Source of the DNA: a bacterium
GTDB lineage: Bacteria; SZUA-79; Acidulodesulfobacterales; Acidulodesulfobacteraceae
Length of the DNA: 64,000 nucleotides
Direction of reading: 5' to 3'
NCBI GenBank assembly: GCA_021777135.1
Contig: JAJYDX010000005.1
Location: 1-64,000, forward strand
Part shown: positions 7,358 to 16,471 of the stretch, piece by piece
Position numbering within the stretch: position 1 is the first letter of the stretch
How the letters are laid out: every line of letters begins with the position of its first letter
The notes under the pieces: generated by a model
Seen by the model: the letters and a program-made list of their open reading frames with translations, nothing else
Told to the model about the DNA's origin: nothing
Databases searched by the model: none
Position numbers and translations under genes: made by a program

Positions 7358-8572
7358 ATGAATAATAATGATTTGAAAACTTCTTTTAATAATATAGCGG
7401 TCGGAAAAAGGGCGGCTATTTATACCCCTTACGATTTAATGCCAGGCGGCGGCGAGAAGTATCTGCTTACGATAGCCGAATATTTTCTGAAAGAAGGCTG
7501 CAAAGTTTCTTTGTTATTCGATGAAATATACAGCAAACTGCGCCTAAAGCAAATGGAAAACGAATTAGGCGTGCGTCTTGACGGTGCAACAGCCTATGCC
7601 TATTCCGAAGCGGTAAAAAAAATAAAAGCCGGAGAAGAAAAGTTCGACATATTCGTTTCGATGGGCAACAGCCTTACTCCTTGGATTAATCCGCTAGGAA
7701 ATCATAACGTATATATCTGCCAGTTTCCTTTTCCGCAGGACGAAGACTGGATTATTGAAAATTCCGCTACCCTTAAGAAATATGACGAGATAATCGTTTA
7801 TTCAGACTTTGTAATGGAACGGTATAAAAATTTGCTTAAAAAATACGGTCTGCCGGATACAAGGGTCAGCGTAGTTTACCCTCCCTGCCGTTCTCAAAGC
7901 GGATTGGTTTTTGAAGAGTTAAAAAAACTGCCGGATACAAAGCCCGCGGATAAAATTATCATACTGACGGTAGGCAGGTTTTTCAGCGAAGGACACTGCA
8001 AAAGACAGGATTTTTTAATAGAATCGTTTATAGAAATGCTTCCGTCAATCTCATACTTAAATGTTGAACTTCACGTAGCGGGAGGGATTCATCCGACTAA
8101 GGACGGCAGGGACTTTTTTACAAAATGCAAAAATATGGCTCAAGACTTTAATAACATTTTTTTATACGGCAACATCGATGCCCATTCACTTAAGGAATTA
8201 TACTTTAATGCCCATATATACTGGCATGCCGCAGGAATTAACGTAGATTCGTCAGCGCATCCAGAAATGCTCGAACATTTCGGTATAACGGTGGTAGAGG
8301 CGATGTCTGCCGGAGCTATCCCCATAGTCGTAAATAAAGGGGGTCCGGCGGAAATAGTAAGAAACGGAATTGAAGGTTTTTGCTTCAATTCAAAAGAAGA
8401 ACTTATAGGACTTACCGTCGACGCCGTTAAAAAGATAACAGCGGACCGCAATATTGGCAAAAAAAGTAAACTTGAATCCCTTGTCGAAAACTCTTTACTG
8501 CGCGCGACAGACTTTACTAAAGAAAAATTTTATTCGCGGTTGGAATCTATATTTCCGAACAAGAAAATATAA
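7358..8572 (+). CDS. Family 4 glycosyltransferase
   Basis: A 404-residue GT-B enzyme. The N-terminal acceptor domain has the glycine-rich motif DLMPGGGEKYL (27-37). The nucleotide-sugar domain begins near IILTVGRFF (201-209). The GT4 EX7E motif is E306-H-F-G-I-T-V-V-E314, followed by AMSAGAIPIVVNKGGPAEIV. The overall style resembles ALG11/mannosyltransferase-like GT4 proteins, but donor and acceptor cannot be set from sequence. It starts five bases after the methyltransferase-GT2 gene and is probably translated from the same message. No membrane segment is seen. Confidence 0.88.
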   Translation: MNNNDLKTSFNNIAVGKRAAIYTPYDLMPGGGEKYLLTIAEYFLKEGCKVSLLFDEIYSKLRLKQMENELGVRLDGATAYAYSEAVKKIKAGEEKFDIFVSMGNSLTPWINPLGNHNVYICQFPFPQDEDWIIENSATLKKYDEIIVYSDFVMERYKNLLKKYGLPDTRVSVVYPPCRSQSGLVFEELKKLPDTKPADKIIILTVGRFFSEGHCKRQDFLIESFIEMLPSISYLNVELHVAGGIHPTKDGRDFFTKCKNMAQDFNNIFLYGNIDAHSLKELYFNAHIYWHAAGINVDSSAHPEMLEHFGITVVEAMSAGAIPIVVNKGGPAEIVRNGIEGFCFNSKEELIGLTVDAVKKITADRNIGKKSKLESLVENSLLRATDFTKEKFYSRLESIFPNKKI

Positions 8573-8619
8573 AGTTAATCATACCTTTTTCATAAACCAT
8601 ACTTACCGATATAAAATAA

Positions 8620-8649
8620 CTCCCGACCACGCGCAAACGCAGTCGGGAG
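8620..8649 (-). terminator. Stem-loop terminator after DUF4214 protein A
   Basis: CTCCCGAC (8620-8627) pairs with GTCGGGAG (8642-8649). An inner GCG-CAAA-CGC (8631-8640) extends the structure. On the minus strand it is followed by a T-rich stretch (TTATTTTAT). The same element recurs at 11397-11426 behind copy B, so it was part of the duplicated unit. Confidence 0.7.
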
Positions 8650-8688
8650 CATTAAATTAAATAAATCTGACACTTTTATTTCTTTTTT

Positions 8689-11232
8689 TTACACAACACT
8701 GACAACGTTGATTACAGGCGCATGGCTCGTAAGATCGGTTGCTAACGTTGAAGCGGTTCCGACTAATTGAACGACGGAATCGGCATGGGTCGGCGTATTA
8801 GTATATAAAGAATAACCAACGATATACGTATCGCCGCCATATTGGAACCAATTTACATAATTACCGGTCGTAGTGTCATTAGTAGTCATATATTGAACTA
8901 TATCATATACGGCTTGTGCCTGAGTAGCGTTGCTTGCGATTGTAGCTAATGCGGCTGATGTAGCTTCAGATAAAGTAGCTGGAGTTGAGAGTGTTCCGCC
9001 AGTTGCTAACGGCAAATCTATAGTAAGATTTGTTAGTCCAACATGGGTTCCTGTGGTAACGGTATAATTATTATCGGTAATCGCGGTATAGCCGGCAAGC
9101 GATGCCGAAGAAGAAGGTACAGACGCCGTAGTATATGTAGTAGCCTCGGCGTTTATAGTATTTGTTCCAGTACCTACGGTTACGGTATCATGACCGCTAC
9201 CGCTTGCATTTAAAACAATACTATTACCATTTGCATTGCCTACGGTAACGGTGTCGTTCAAAGATGCGGCAGAGCCGTTTGACAGCGTTAAGGTTAATGC
9301 TCCGGTAAGCGCCCCTGCATTAACGGTAAGGCCTGCGCTTGGAGCAGGACTCGTTGTCGCATCTACAGCATTAATCGTTAAAGCTTCGGAACCGGTTAAA
9401 GTAACGGTTGCGCCGTCGGCGACGTTAAGAGCGCTAATAGTATTAGTACCTGCGGTTGAACTATTCGATTCGATATTAATATAGCTCTGTGGCGCAACTC
9501 CTGCTAACGGTGATAAATAAGTATCTATAGCCGTAACAGTTATATTTCCGCCCATTGTTAAATTTGCGGCATTATTACCAGAAGCATCGGATATGGTAAA
9601 CGAAGTTCCAACATTTTGATTGATATTGAATACGTCTCCGCTTGTTCCGCTTGTTCCGGTTCCCAATGCGTCTTTTACTACTATCGTGGCTGCACCTGAT
9701 GAAAACGTAACGTTATTGATGGAAGAATTCATATTTGCCATATCTATCGTCGGCATAGTTGTAACTGATGTGTAAAACCCTAGTCCAGTAAAGTGCGACG
9801 CATCGTTAGTGTAAGACTTAATATCTCCAGCTGTCGGAGCAGCGTAATTAAACTCCAAAGTGTTTGTTCCCGCCGAATTGCCGTCGAAGGCGTAAGTAAC
9901 GCCGGTATTAGGAACGGCAGTTAATACGACCGTATCGGTTCCCGTGCCGCCGGTAAAAGTGAAAGCTTTTGACGAGTTTGATTGGGTTGTGGTCATAACA
10001 TATGTTAAGGTAGCATCATCATTGCTTGCATTTACGGAGTCGATATAATTAGTGCCAGTTATCATGGTATCGTCCTTCGCGGTCGTATCTGTAAGATTTA
10101 AAGATGTTAATGTAGAAGTAGCAGTGTCGGCTATCGTGACACTATTATTTCCTTCTAACGTCAAGTTAAGCGTAGCCATTGAACTTGCTTTTGGATTGGC
10201 ATTTACGTCTAACGTAAGAATATCCGCCGGCGTGGTCAGTAACCCTACATTTTCAAGCGTAACGTTTCCGCTTGTTCCGGTAGAATTTACATACATTGTA
10301 ACAGGAGCTGCATTAGCAATGCTTTCAAGAGTAACGTTCTGCGTGGAAGATTCTGTATAACCAATAGTGCTGTTATTTCCACTTCCTGCTGCTACTCCAT
10401 CGACGACCAAACTCGTAACTCCGCTCAGACCGCTTATGTTAATTACATCTGAGGCTGCATCTGTATTTACCAATATGGTGCTAACTCCGCTCATTGTAGG
10501 TAAATAACTAGCAGTAGTAGTACCAACCGTAATACTCCCATTAATCGTCAGCGTCGCTCCACCGGCTCCAGCCTGTAGGGTATCTCCAGCAAGTTGTGTA
10601 TTTGAAGTTTGAGCACCTGTAACCCCAGAATCTAACACAAAATCCACTATCCCTGCTGTGGACGGCTCTATGTAGCTTGAACTAGAAGCCATTAAATCAA
10701 CCGTAGTTCCCGCCACAAAAGCATTTACCGCCGGCATATTCGAACCGGTAGCTACCGTTCCCGTCATAACTGTCGTAGGATTAACCTGATTGATATAAGC
10801 GGAAGCGTTTGCGGTATTATACGTAAAGCTTGGGTTTGCGCCCAAATAGCCGGTGTAGTTGTTTGCGTACGCTATTTTGTCCGTCATTACCAAGTAGTCC
10901 TGAGAATTGGTCGGCTCGGCTAAAACGTCGGTATAAATCTGGCTTGCTACCTGAGCTATCGTCATTCCGCCGGCAATTTCTCCGTTAAAGAACGCCAATC
11001 CCGCTGCTGCCGGAGTACGTCCGAGTAAGTTCTCAAATAAGTCTGTTACGGTTAGGCTTGACGAAACTTCAGGCGAACCCGCTATCTGTCCGAAAACCGT
11101 TACTGGGTTTGCGCCGGTAGCAAGTTCGGAACCGAAATAATTATATCCTGCTGTAGCCGCCGGACGGTCGAAAAGTTCGATAAAAATAGATTGCACTTCA
11201 TTATAATAACTTTGTGAAGATGCTGTTGCCAT
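8689..11232 (-). CDS. DUF4214 surface protein A, likely type I secretion substrate
   Basis: An 847-residue protein without Cys. Residues about 5-125 contain two DUF4214-type helical units (YYNEVQSIFIELFDRPAATA... and FENLLGRTPAAAG...). The rest is a long Thr/Ser/Asn/Gly-rich beta-strand region with loose repeats (DTVTVGTGTNTI, NVTLEN, SLNLTD) typical of secreted beta-solenoid or S-layer-like proteins. The C-terminal end has NWFQYGGDTYIV and DSVVQLVG, as in C-terminal domains of type I secreted surface proteins, and a hydrophobic tail (NVVSVV). There is no N-terminal signal peptide, which fits type I secretion, and a TolC/ABC/HlyD set lies upstream. The ATG is preceded by a strong AGGAGG site. 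Residues 1-562 are identical to protein B and the remainder differs. RTX nonapeptides are not clear. Confidence 0.85.
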   Translation of the reverse strand: MATASSQSYYNEVQSIFIELFDRPAATAGYNYFGSELATGANPVTVFGQIAGSPEVSSSLTVTDLFENLLGRTPAAAGLAFFNGEIAGGMTIAQVASQIYTDVLAEPTNSQDYLVMTDKIAYANNYTGYLGANPSFTYNTANASAYINQVNPTTVMTGTVATGSNMPAVNAFVAGTTVDLMASSSSYIEPSTAGIVDFVLDSGVTGAQTSNTQLAGDTLQAGAGGATLTINGSITVGTTTASYLPTMSGVSTILVNTDAASDVINISGLSGVTSLVVDGVAAGSGNNSTIGYTESSTQNVTLESIANAAPVTMYVNSTGTSGNVTLENVGLLTTPADILTLDVNANPKASSMATLNLTLEGNNSVTIADTATSTLTSLNLTDTTAKDDTMITGTNYIDSVNASNDDATLTYVMTTTQSNSSKAFTFTGGTGTDTVVLTAVPNTGVTYAFDGNSAGTNTLEFNYAAPTAGDIKSYTNDASHFTGLGFYTSVTTMPTIDMANMNSSINNVTFSSGAATIVVKDALGTGTSGTSGDVFNINQNVGTSFTISDASGNNAANLTMGGNITVTAIDTYLSPLAGVAPQSYINIESNSSTAGTNTISALNVADGATVTLTGSEALTINAVDATTSPAPSAGLTVNAGALTGALTLTLSNGSAASLNDTVTVGNANGNSIVLNASGSGHDTVTVGTGTNTINAEATTYTTASVPSSSASLAGYTAITDNNYTVTTGTHVGLTNLTIDLPLATGGTLSTPATLSEATSAALATIASNATQAQAVYDIVQYMTTNDTTTGNYVNWFQYGGDTYIVGYSLYTNTPTHADSVVQLVGTASTLATDLTSHAPVINVVSVV

Positions 11233-11396
11233 TTTAAATCCTCCTAGGTATTTTCAAACTTTACATACTTTTTATGATTTATTTTTTATATTTTTATTTT
11301 TTTTACAATAAACACATTTAATATTTGCCTTTATTTTACTAAATATTAAATTAAAGTTCACATAGCGCATAATATTGCATATAATATATGCAAAAA

Positions 11397-11426
11397 CTCC
11401 CGACCACGCGCAAACGCAGTCGGGAG
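11397..11426 (-). terminator. Stem-loop terminator after DUF4214 protein B
   Basis: This has the same 8-bp stem and inner GCG/CGC as the element at 8620. Here the minus strand continues with GTTTTTGC, a better T-tract. It also lies upstream of the start of protein A, separating the two transcription units. Confidence 0.72.
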
Positions 11427-11463
11427 CATTAAATTAAATAAATCTGACACTTTTTTGCAGTAA

Positions 11464-14004
11464 TTATCCAACAGTTACAGTAGGTTGATGACTCGTTAGA
11501 TCTGTTGCTAACGTTGAAGCGGTTCCAACTAACTGAACGACGGAATATGCATAATCGGTTGTTGCTGTGCCAACAGAATAACTCACTATATACGTATCGC
11601 CGCCATATTGAAACCAATTTGCATAATTAGTAGCAACAGTAGTATCATGTGCTGTCATATATGCAGCTACATCATGTATAGCTTGAGCCTGAGTAGCACT
11701 ACTTGAAATATTAGCAGTAGTTGTTGATATCTCAGACATAGTTGGACTACTAATTACTCCGCCAGTTGTTGCAGTAGGTGTTATTATAGTAAGATTTGTT
11801 AGTCCAACATGGGTTCCTGTGGTAACGGTATAATTATTATCGGTAATCGCGGTATAGCCGGTAAGAGTAGCAGATGAGGTTGGTGCAGTTGTTGAATATG
11901 TATATGCAGTAGCCTCGGCGTTTATAGTATTTGTTCCAGTACCTACGGTTACGGTATCATGACCGCTATTGCTTGCATTTAAAGTAATACTATTACCATT
12001 TGCATTGCCTACGGTAACGGTGTCGTTCAAAGATGCGGCAGCACCGTTTGACAGCGTTAAGGTTAATGCTCCGGTAAGCGCCCCTGCATTAACGGTAAGG
12101 CCAGCGCTTGGAGTAGGACTCGTTGTCGCATCTACAGCAGTAATCGTTAAAGCTTCGGAACCGGTTAAAGTAACGGTTGCGCCGTCGGCAACGTTAAGAG
12201 CGGTAATAGTATTTACAGTATTCGCACTTGAACTATTCGATTCGATATTAATATAACTTTGCGGAGCAACTCCTGCTAACGGTGATAAATAAGTATCAAT
12301 AGCTGCAACGGTAAAACCTCCGCCCATTGTTAAATTTGCGGCATTATTACCAGAAGCATCGGATATGGTAAACGAAGTTCCAACATTTTGATTGATATTG
12401 AATACGTCTCCGCTTGTTCCGCTTGTTCCGGTTCCCAATGCGTCTTTTACTACTATCGTGGCTGCACCTGATGAAAACGTAACGTTATTGATGGAAGAAT
12501 TCATATTTGCCATATCTATCGTCGGCATAGTTGTAACTGATGTGTAAAACCCTAGTCCAGTAAAGTGCGACGCATCGTTAGTGTAAGACTTAATATCTCC
12601 AGCTGTCGGAGCAGCGTAATTAAACTCCAAAGTGTTTGTTCCCGCCGAATTGCCGTCGAAGGCGTAAGTAACGCCGGTATTAGGAACGGCAGTTAATACG
12701 ACCGTATCGGTTCCCGTGCCGCCGGTAAAAGTGAAAGCTTTTGACGAGTTTGATTGGGTTGTGGTCATAACATATGTTAAGGTAGCATCATCATTGCTTG
12801 CATTTACGGAGTCGATATAATTAGTGCCAGTTATCATGGTATCGTCCTTCGCGGTCGTATCTGTAAGATTTAAAGATGTTAATGTAGAAGTAGCAGTGTC
12901 GGCTATCGTGACACTATTATTTCCTTCTAACGTCAAGTTAAGCGTAGCCATTGAACTTGCTTTTGGATTGGCATTTACGTCTAACGTAAGAATATCCGCC
13001 GGCGTGGTCAGTAACCCTACATTTTCAAGCGTAACGTTTCCGCTTGTTCCGGTAGAATTTACATACATTGTAACAGGAGCTGCATTAGCAATGCTTTCAA
13101 GAGTAACGTTCTGCGTGGAAGATTCTGTATAACCAATAGTGCTGTTATTTCCACTTCCTGCTGCTACTCCATCGACGACCAAACTCGTAACTCCGCTCAG
13201 ACCGCTTATGTTAATTACATCTGAGGCTGCATCTGTATTTACCAATATGGTGCTAACTCCGCTCATTGTAGGTAAATAACTAGCAGTAGTAGTACCAACC
13301 GTAATACTCCCATTAATCGTCAGCGTCGCTCCACCGGCTCCAGCCTGTAGGGTATCTCCAGCAAGTTGTGTATTTGAAGTTTGAGCACCTGTAACCCCAG
13401 AATCTAACACAAAATCCACTATCCCTGCTGTGGACGGCTCTATGTAGCTTGAACTAGAAGCCATTAAATCAACCGTAGTTCCCGCCACAAAAGCATTTAC
13501 CGCCGGCATATTCGAACCGGTAGCTACCGTTCCCGTCATAACTGTCGTAGGATTAACCTGATTGATATAAGCGGAAGCGTTTGCGGTATTATACGTAAAG
13601 CTTGGGTTTGCGCCCAAATAGCCGGTGTAGTTGTTTGCGTACGCTATTTTGTCCGTCATTACCAAGTAGTCCTGAGAATTGGTCGGCTCGGCTAAAACGT
13701 CGGTATAAATCTGGCTTGCTACCTGAGCTATCGTCATTCCGCCGGCAATTTCTCCGTTAAAGAACGCCAATCCCGCTGCTGCCGGAGTACGTCCGAGTAA
13801 GTTCTCAAATAAGTCTGTTACGGTTAGGCTTGACGAAACTTCAGGCGAACCCGCTATCTGTCCGAAAACCGTTACTGGGTTTGCGCCGGTAGCAAGTTCG
13901 GAACCGAAATAATTATATCCTGCTGTAGCCGCCGGACGGTCGAAAAGTTCGATAAAAATAGATTGCACTTCATTATAATAACTTTGTGAAGATGCTGTTG
14001 CCAT
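11464..14004 (-). CDS. DUF4214 surface protein B, likely type I secretion substrate
   Basis: An 846-residue tandem paralog of protein A. The first 562 residues are the same, and DNA blocks 12320-14017 and 9548-11245 read alike wherever I compared them (constant offset 2772). From residue 563 on the copies differ by substitutions and small indels, ending in SHQPTVTV in place of SHAPVINVV. It has the same domain plan: N-terminal DUF4214 pair, Thr/Ser-rich beta-strand region, and C-terminal NWFQYGGDTYIV module. It lies nearest the secretion operon and has the same AGGAGG site before its ATG. Two palindromes occupy its upstream region. It probably forms or anchors to a surface layer; that role is inferred from family and context. 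Confidence 0.85.
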   Translation of the reverse strand: MATASSQSYYNEVQSIFIELFDRPAATAGYNYFGSELATGANPVTVFGQIAGSPEVSSSLTVTDLFENLLGRTPAAAGLAFFNGEIAGGMTIAQVASQIYTDVLAEPTNSQDYLVMTDKIAYANNYTGYLGANPSFTYNTANASAYINQVNPTTVMTGTVATGSNMPAVNAFVAGTTVDLMASSSSYIEPSTAGIVDFVLDSGVTGAQTSNTQLAGDTLQAGAGGATLTINGSITVGTTTASYLPTMSGVSTILVNTDAASDVINISGLSGVTSLVVDGVAAGSGNNSTIGYTESSTQNVTLESIANAAPVTMYVNSTGTSGNVTLENVGLLTTPADILTLDVNANPKASSMATLNLTLEGNNSVTIADTATSTLTSLNLTDTTAKDDTMITGTNYIDSVNASNDDATLTYVMTTTQSNSSKAFTFTGGTGTDTVVLTAVPNTGVTYAFDGNSAGTNTLEFNYAAPTAGDIKSYTNDASHFTGLGFYTSVTTMPTIDMANMNSSINNVTFSSGAATIVVKDALGTGTSGTSGDVFNINQNVGTSFTISDASGNNAANLTMGGGFTVAAIDTYLSPLAGVAPQSYINIESNSSSANTVNTITALNVADGATVTLTGSEALTITAVDATTSPTPSAGLTVNAGALTGALTLTLSNGAAASLNDTVTVGNANGNSITLNASNSGHDTVTVGTGTNTINAEATAYTYSTTAPTSSATLTGYTAITDNNYTVTTGTHVGLTNLTIITPTATTGGVISSPTMSEISTTTANISSSATQAQAIHDVAAYMTAHDTTVATNYANWFQYGGDTYIVSYSVGTATTDYAYSVVQLVGTASTLATDLTSHQPTVTVG

Positions 14005-14104
14005 TTTAAATCCTCCTTAAAAATTTTAGTTTTTAATTTTTAGTAATACTTATTTTTTACTTATAATAATAATATGCCTAATTTTGACTATTTTGTTTTT
14101 TTAC

Positions 14105-14117
14105 TACCCGTCGGGTA
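14105..14117. promoter_or_regulatory. 13-bp GC-rich palindrome upstream of DUF4214 protein B
   Basis: TACCCGTCGGGTA is a perfect 6+1+6 inverted repeat standing out from an AT-rich intergenic region about 100 bases before the start codon. No T-tract follows it in the direction of transcription. An operator is possible but untested. Confidence 0.3.
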
Positions 14118-14135
14118 TCTTGGCTAATATAATAT

Positions 14136-14155
14136 TTACTTTATTCATAAAGTAA
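14136..14155. promoter_or_regulatory. 20-bp AT-rich palindrome upstream of DUF4214 protein B
   Basis: TTACTTTAT and ATAAAGTAA are 9-base inverted arms separated by TC, about 130 bases before the ATG of protein B. The size and symmetry suit a dimeric repressor site. The rest of 14005-14277 is AT-rich sequence with no gene. Confidence 0.35.
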
Positions 14156-14277
14156 TTTTATGATTATCTTATGTTCCTTTATATACGCAATTAGTTTAAT
14201 AGCATATTTACTTGCTTATATGCATTATATTATAAAAAAAAACAATGTCAAGCTTTTTTTAAAAATTTTTTTATACT

Positions 14278-14964
14278 TTAATTAAAATATTTTTTTATTT
14301 CTTTATTTATAAAGGATTTAAACCTTTCCTTAATGTCGTCTGGAGTTATCAAAACCGGATTTGCTTCCGCAAAGAACCGCGGCTTGTTGTTTATATCGGC
14401 TTTAATAAGATAGCCGGACGAAATTTTCCCCTGGGGACTTTCTTGCTTTGAGTATGCGCCGACATCTATTCCGATGAATAAGTTGTTAGCGGTTTTAAAT
14501 CCAAATTTATAAAACGACGTTACGACGTCGCCCAACGGGTCGAATTTAGAAAAAGTTTTGAACAAGTAGGAGTTTAGTTCATTTGCGGGTTTGTCGGAAG
14601 GTATTATTATCGTTGAAATTATGCCTGTGTCTTTAATGTTTGCTTCTCCTTCAAAAATCTTGGTGTCGTTAAAAAAAATATCGGTATAACTAATAATAGT
14701 ATCGACCTGTTTATCTAATGCGTCGTCTCTATCGAAAGCTAAAGCAAGATTGGCAGATATCTGGGATATTCCGATGCCTTTTGACTCATCTTTAATTAAA
14801 ATGCGAGGCAAGGAAGGATTCTGCCCGTCTGCGGCGTTTGTATTGACAGACGGCTTATCGTTTATATTCCCGTATATTTCTTCCGCCTTTTGCTGTTTAA
14901 GCCTGACGAAATTATCCTGATTGAACGATACCGCAATCAGCGCTTCGGATATATACATATTCAT
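14278..14964 (-). CDS. Protein of unknown function in the secretion cluster
   Basis: A 228-residue product that I do not recognise. It has no signal peptide, membrane segment or Cys-based motif. It alternates hydrophobic strands with charged helices (ALIAVSFNQDNF near the start, DDIKERFKSFINKEIKKYF at the end), suggesting a soluble alpha/beta protein. The start at 14964 follows an AGGAG site by about ten bases; a second ATG two codons later is possible. It sits between the HlyD-type adaptor and the DUF4214 substrates on the same strand. A role in regulation, chaperoning or targeting of the substrates is only suggested by position. Confidence 0.7.
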   Translation of the reverse strand: MNMYISEALIAVSFNQDNFVRLKQQKAEEIYGNINDKPSVNTNAADGQNPSLPRILIKDESKGIGISQISANLALAFDRDDALDKQVDTIISYTDIFFNDTKIFEGEANIKDTGIISTIIIPSDKPANELNSYLFKTFSKFDPLGDVVTSFYKFGFKTANNLFIGIDVGAYSKQESPQGKISSGYLIKADINNKPRFFAEANPVLITPDDIKERFKSFINKEIKKYFN

Positions 14965-15064
14965 ATTGTTTAATTCTCCTAATTGCCGGCGTTTGAGCCT
15001 AAGCTTTTAACTTTTAATTGAGTTTACAATATAAGCCAAACGTTGTCAAGTAGTTTCCTTATTC

Positions 15065-16429
15065 TTATTTTACGAAAGCGTTTGTAATCTTATACATAAG
15101 GGGATTTAAAAGCTCTCCCAGTAGTGTTTTTGCGCCTGTTTTAACCGTAACCTCGGCAGGCATTCCGGCTTTTAGTTTTAGCTTCCGACGGGCAAGGGTT
15201 TTTAAGCCTTTTGAATTTATTTTTATTTTACATTCGTAAAAAGGCACATGGTTAACCGGATTTGCCATGCTGTTTGCGGAGACGTAAATTACCCTGCCGC
15301 TTATAACCGGTATGTCGGCAACGTCGAAAGCCGGAAACCTTAAATCTGCGGATAAGCCTTTATGTATTCGGGCTATATACTGCGCCGGTATGTCTCCTTT
15401 TACTATCAGGTTCTGGTGCAACGGTATAACGTCGACTATGGGCTGTCCGGGCATTACGGCGCCGCCTACGGTCTTATTGAATATTTTAACGACTATTCCT
15501 TTTGATGGGGAAGAAACGCGGGAATTTTTTACCTGATTAAGCGCGGCTTTATATTGCTGTTTAAGCGAAAAAACCATGCTCTGGACGTCGTTAAGCTCTT
15601 TATTTACGTTTTTTAAAAAGTTGTTCCTGAGGTTGTCCAGTTTTAATTCGTCTTCGGAAAGGGAGCCTTCGGCTCTCGACAAATCGCCGGTTTCTTCGTT
15701 CAGCCTTCCGTTTAACTGCGCTAAGCTGCTTTCCATTTCTATTACTTTTACTTTTGGGTAGTACCCTTCGGACGCGAGTTTTTTAAGCGGTTTAATCTCT
15801 TTTTGGGCAAGGTTCATCTGGTTTAAGGTTGAAATTTTAAGCTGTTTTAAGTTCTCTACATAGCTTTTAAGCCCTGTTATGTTGACGCGCAGTATGCTTT
15901 TTTCCGCGTTAAAATTTATAGTTTCGGTATTAAAAAGCTCCTTCTGGGTAGCCATGGCTTCCTGTGCCTGATTAGAACCTTTAAACGAATATAAGGCACT
16001 TGGAAAACTTATACCGCTTTTTCCTCCGTCCTCCGCCATAAGCCTTCCGTACATCGCGAGATAGGTAATATAGCGGCTTTTAACGGAGGCTAAGTTGGAC
16101 TTTTGCTGTGCGTCTTCCAGAAGCAAAATAGGCTGTTTTTTTTTAACGGTCTGCCCTTCGCGCGCGACGACTTCCTTAATAGTTCCGCCGTAGCGGCTTT
16201 GCAGGACGATTTCGTTAGACGCGGTAGTAACCGTTCCAGGCATATTGGTACCTTTTGTCATAGGGGCAAAAGCCGCCCATATTATAAAACCTAAAAAACC
16301 CCCTATGAGGACGGCGAATCCGGCAAAGATGACGGGTTTTTTATTAGTATGCAAAGAAGTTTCTATAGCTTCGACGGAAGTTTCGGCGTCGTTTTTTTCT
16401 TCTTTATTAATCCAGTCTAGAAGTTTCAT
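15065..16429 (-). CDS. Type I secretion membrane fusion protein (HlyD/PrtE family)
   Basis: A 454-residue periplasmic adaptor linking the ABC transporter to TolC. A short cytoplasmic N-terminus precedes one membrane helix at 33-54 (VIFAGFAVLIGGFLGFII). A biotinyl-lipoyl-like first half (GTVTTASNEIVLQSRYGG) leads into a long coiled-coil hairpin at about 150-290. The second lipoyl half follows (VSSPSKGIVVKIF), then a beta-barrel domain ending with LKAGMPAEVTVKTG, a typical HlyD-family signature. The start is supported by AGGA eight bases before the ATG. It lies 42 bases after the ABC transporter gene. Confidence 0.93.
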   Translation of the reverse strand: MKLLDWINKEEKNDAETSVEAIETSLHTNKKPVIFAGFAVLIGGFLGFIIWAAFAPMTKGTNMPGTVTTASNEIVLQSRYGGTIKEVVAREGQTVKKKQPILLLEDAQQKSNLASVKSRYITYLAMYGRLMAEDGGKSGISFPSALYSFKGSNQAQEAMATQKELFNTETINFNAEKSILRVNITGLKSYVENLKQLKISTLNQMNLAQKEIKPLKKLASEGYYPKVKVIEMESSLAQLNGRLNEETGDLSRAEGSLSEDELKLDNLRNNFLKNVNKELNDVQSMVFSLKQQYKAALNQVKNSRVSSPSKGIVVKIFNKTVGGAVMPGQPIVDVIPLHQNLIVKGDIPAQYIARIHKGLSADLRFPAFDVADIPVISGRVIYVSANSMANPVNHVPFYECKIKINSKGLKTLARRKLKLKAGMPAEVTVKTGAKTLLGELLNPLMYKITNAFVK

Positions 16430-16471
16430 AAAGTATATCCTGTTTTTTTATTTTTATTTTTATTAATTTGT

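Noticed and set aside
10052-10360. A 102-residue open frame on the plus strand, repeated identically at 12824-13132
   Set aside because: It lies antisense within the two surface-protein genes and is repeated only because those genes are duplicated. There is no ribosome site and the composition is that of a shadow frame.
8689-14004. RTX calcium-binding repeat arrays in the surface proteins
   Set aside because: Only single degenerate stretches such as DTVTVGTGTNTI are present, with no run of GGxGxDxUx nonapeptides.
8689-14017. The tandem repeat as an assembly artefact
   Set aside because: The 3' thirds, the spacers and the upstream regions of the two genes differ clearly, so two real copies exist, although exact boundaries should be confirmed with long reads.
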